Below the pieces are notes generated by a model. That model worked only from the letters and a program-made list of their open reading frames with translations. It did not search any database and had not been told where the DNA came from. This document shows positions 63,698 to 64,000 of a DNA stretch of 64,000 nucleotides, in pieces (positions within the stretch are counted from its first letter, which is position 1; each line of letters opens with the position of its first letter). Source of the DNA: Acidisarcina sp. (lineage in GTDB: Bacteria > Acidobacteriota > Terriglobia > Terriglobales > Acidobacteriaceae); NCBI GenBank assembly GCA_035539175.1, contig DATLIY010000007.1:558001-622000 (forward strand), given 5' to 3'. Both the position numbers and the translations under genes were made by a program.

Positions 63698-64000
63698 ATG
63701 GCCACCGTTGCTCATACCGCACCAACACCGGCAAAGATCTCCACGCCCGGAATTCTGCTTCCGTCCTACTCGCTGTGGCTGCGGGAGATTGTCCGCTTCT
63801 TCCGCCAGAGAGCGCGAGTGGTTGGCGTCATCGCCTCTCCGCTTCTCTTTTGGCTCCTGCTGGGTTCGGGTTTCGCGCACAACTTCCGTACGGGAAGCAG
63901 CGACTCATCGCAATCCTTCGGCTTCTACTTCCCCGGCTCCGTAGCCTTAATCGTTCTGTTCACCTCGATCTTCAGCATGATGTCTCTCATTCAGGACCGC
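63698..64000 (+). CDS. ABC-2 type permease (3' end cut by window edge)
   Basis: Only 101 codons are in the window. They begin MATVAHTAPTPAK and include SPLLFWLLLGSGFAHNF and SVALIVLFTSIFSMM, an ABC-2 membrane subunit N-terminus. ATG 63698 follows the ATPase stop after 2 bases, so the two form an exporter. Confidence 0.85.
   Translation, partial: MATVAHTAPTPAKISTPGILLPSYSLWLREIVRFFRQRARVVGVIASPLLFWLLLGSGFAHNFRTGSSDSSQSFGFYFPGSVALIVLFTSIFSMMSLIQDR

Overview
The window reads as a gene-dense, GC-rich chromosomal segment of a Gram-negative bacterium, most likely an acidobacterium of the Terriglobia/Acidobacteriaceae type. This is inferred from gene content: an Acidobacteria-type VWFA-related secreted protein, the LPS genes (lpxD, a late acyltransferase, an LptC-LptA fusion, lptB), a BshB1-type deacetylase, a long-form HPF, and the order coaBC-rpoZ-gmk-yicC. 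I see no insertion sequence, prophage, CRISPR array, rRNA or tRNA gene. It looks like core chromosome rather than a mobile island.

Layout. Positions 1-5.5 kb hold a PhoR/PhoB-like two-component pair (kinase cut by the left edge), a half-size TauE-like membrane protein, a BshB1-like deacetylase and a beta-propeller lipoprotein. At 5.8-7.9 kb lie a homocysteine methyltransferase/MTHFR fusion and xseB. From 8 to 13 kb there are a MobB-like P-loop protein, lpxD, an LpxL-type acyltransferase, a SYLF protein, dcd and an HU/IHF gene, with a candidate small RNA or leader near 11.7 kb. From 13 to 37.7 kb almost everything is on the minus strand. Read in transcription order it is hfq-like, suhB, ferredoxin, recO, glyQ, glyS, an unknown gene, lptCA, lptB, rpoN, hpf, a PAS-GGDEF-EAL gene, rapZ, an MsbA-like exporter, yicC, gmk, rpoZ, coaBC, a family-4 uracil-DNA glycosylase and priA. 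The lpt-rpoN-hpf-rapZ part resembles the proteobacterial cluster, but a cyclic-di-GMP gene sits where ptsN would be.

Positions 38-49 kb are mixed: secreted propeller and VWFA proteins, a moaD-moaE fusion, a DUF488 protein, an FKBP isomerase, lon, pheA, two small stress-type genes (lmo0937-like and CsbD), a UbiA-family prenyltransferase and a BON-domain protein. At 49.1-57.4 kb an envelope operon of three genes is joined by ATGA overlaps: an Omp85 protein with seven apparent POTRA repeats, a SurA-like protein without a parvulin domain, and a TamB-like giant. The right end (57.5-64 kb, plus strand) carries a MoeB/ThiF E1-like enzyme, an ECF sigma factor with an 84-residue zinc-type anti-sigma candidate, aroK, an AI-2E family permease, ctaB, and an ABC-2 exporter cut by the right edge.

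The dominant theme is envelope biogenesis (lipid A acylation, LPS transport, Omp85/TamB) alongside translation, replication and repair housekeeping. The least explained items are the seven-POTRA operon, the MoaD-MoaE linker that repeats its Gly-Gly end three times, the 22-bp phased A-rich repeats upstream of the GGDEF-EAL gene, and the candidate structured RNA at 11.7 kb.
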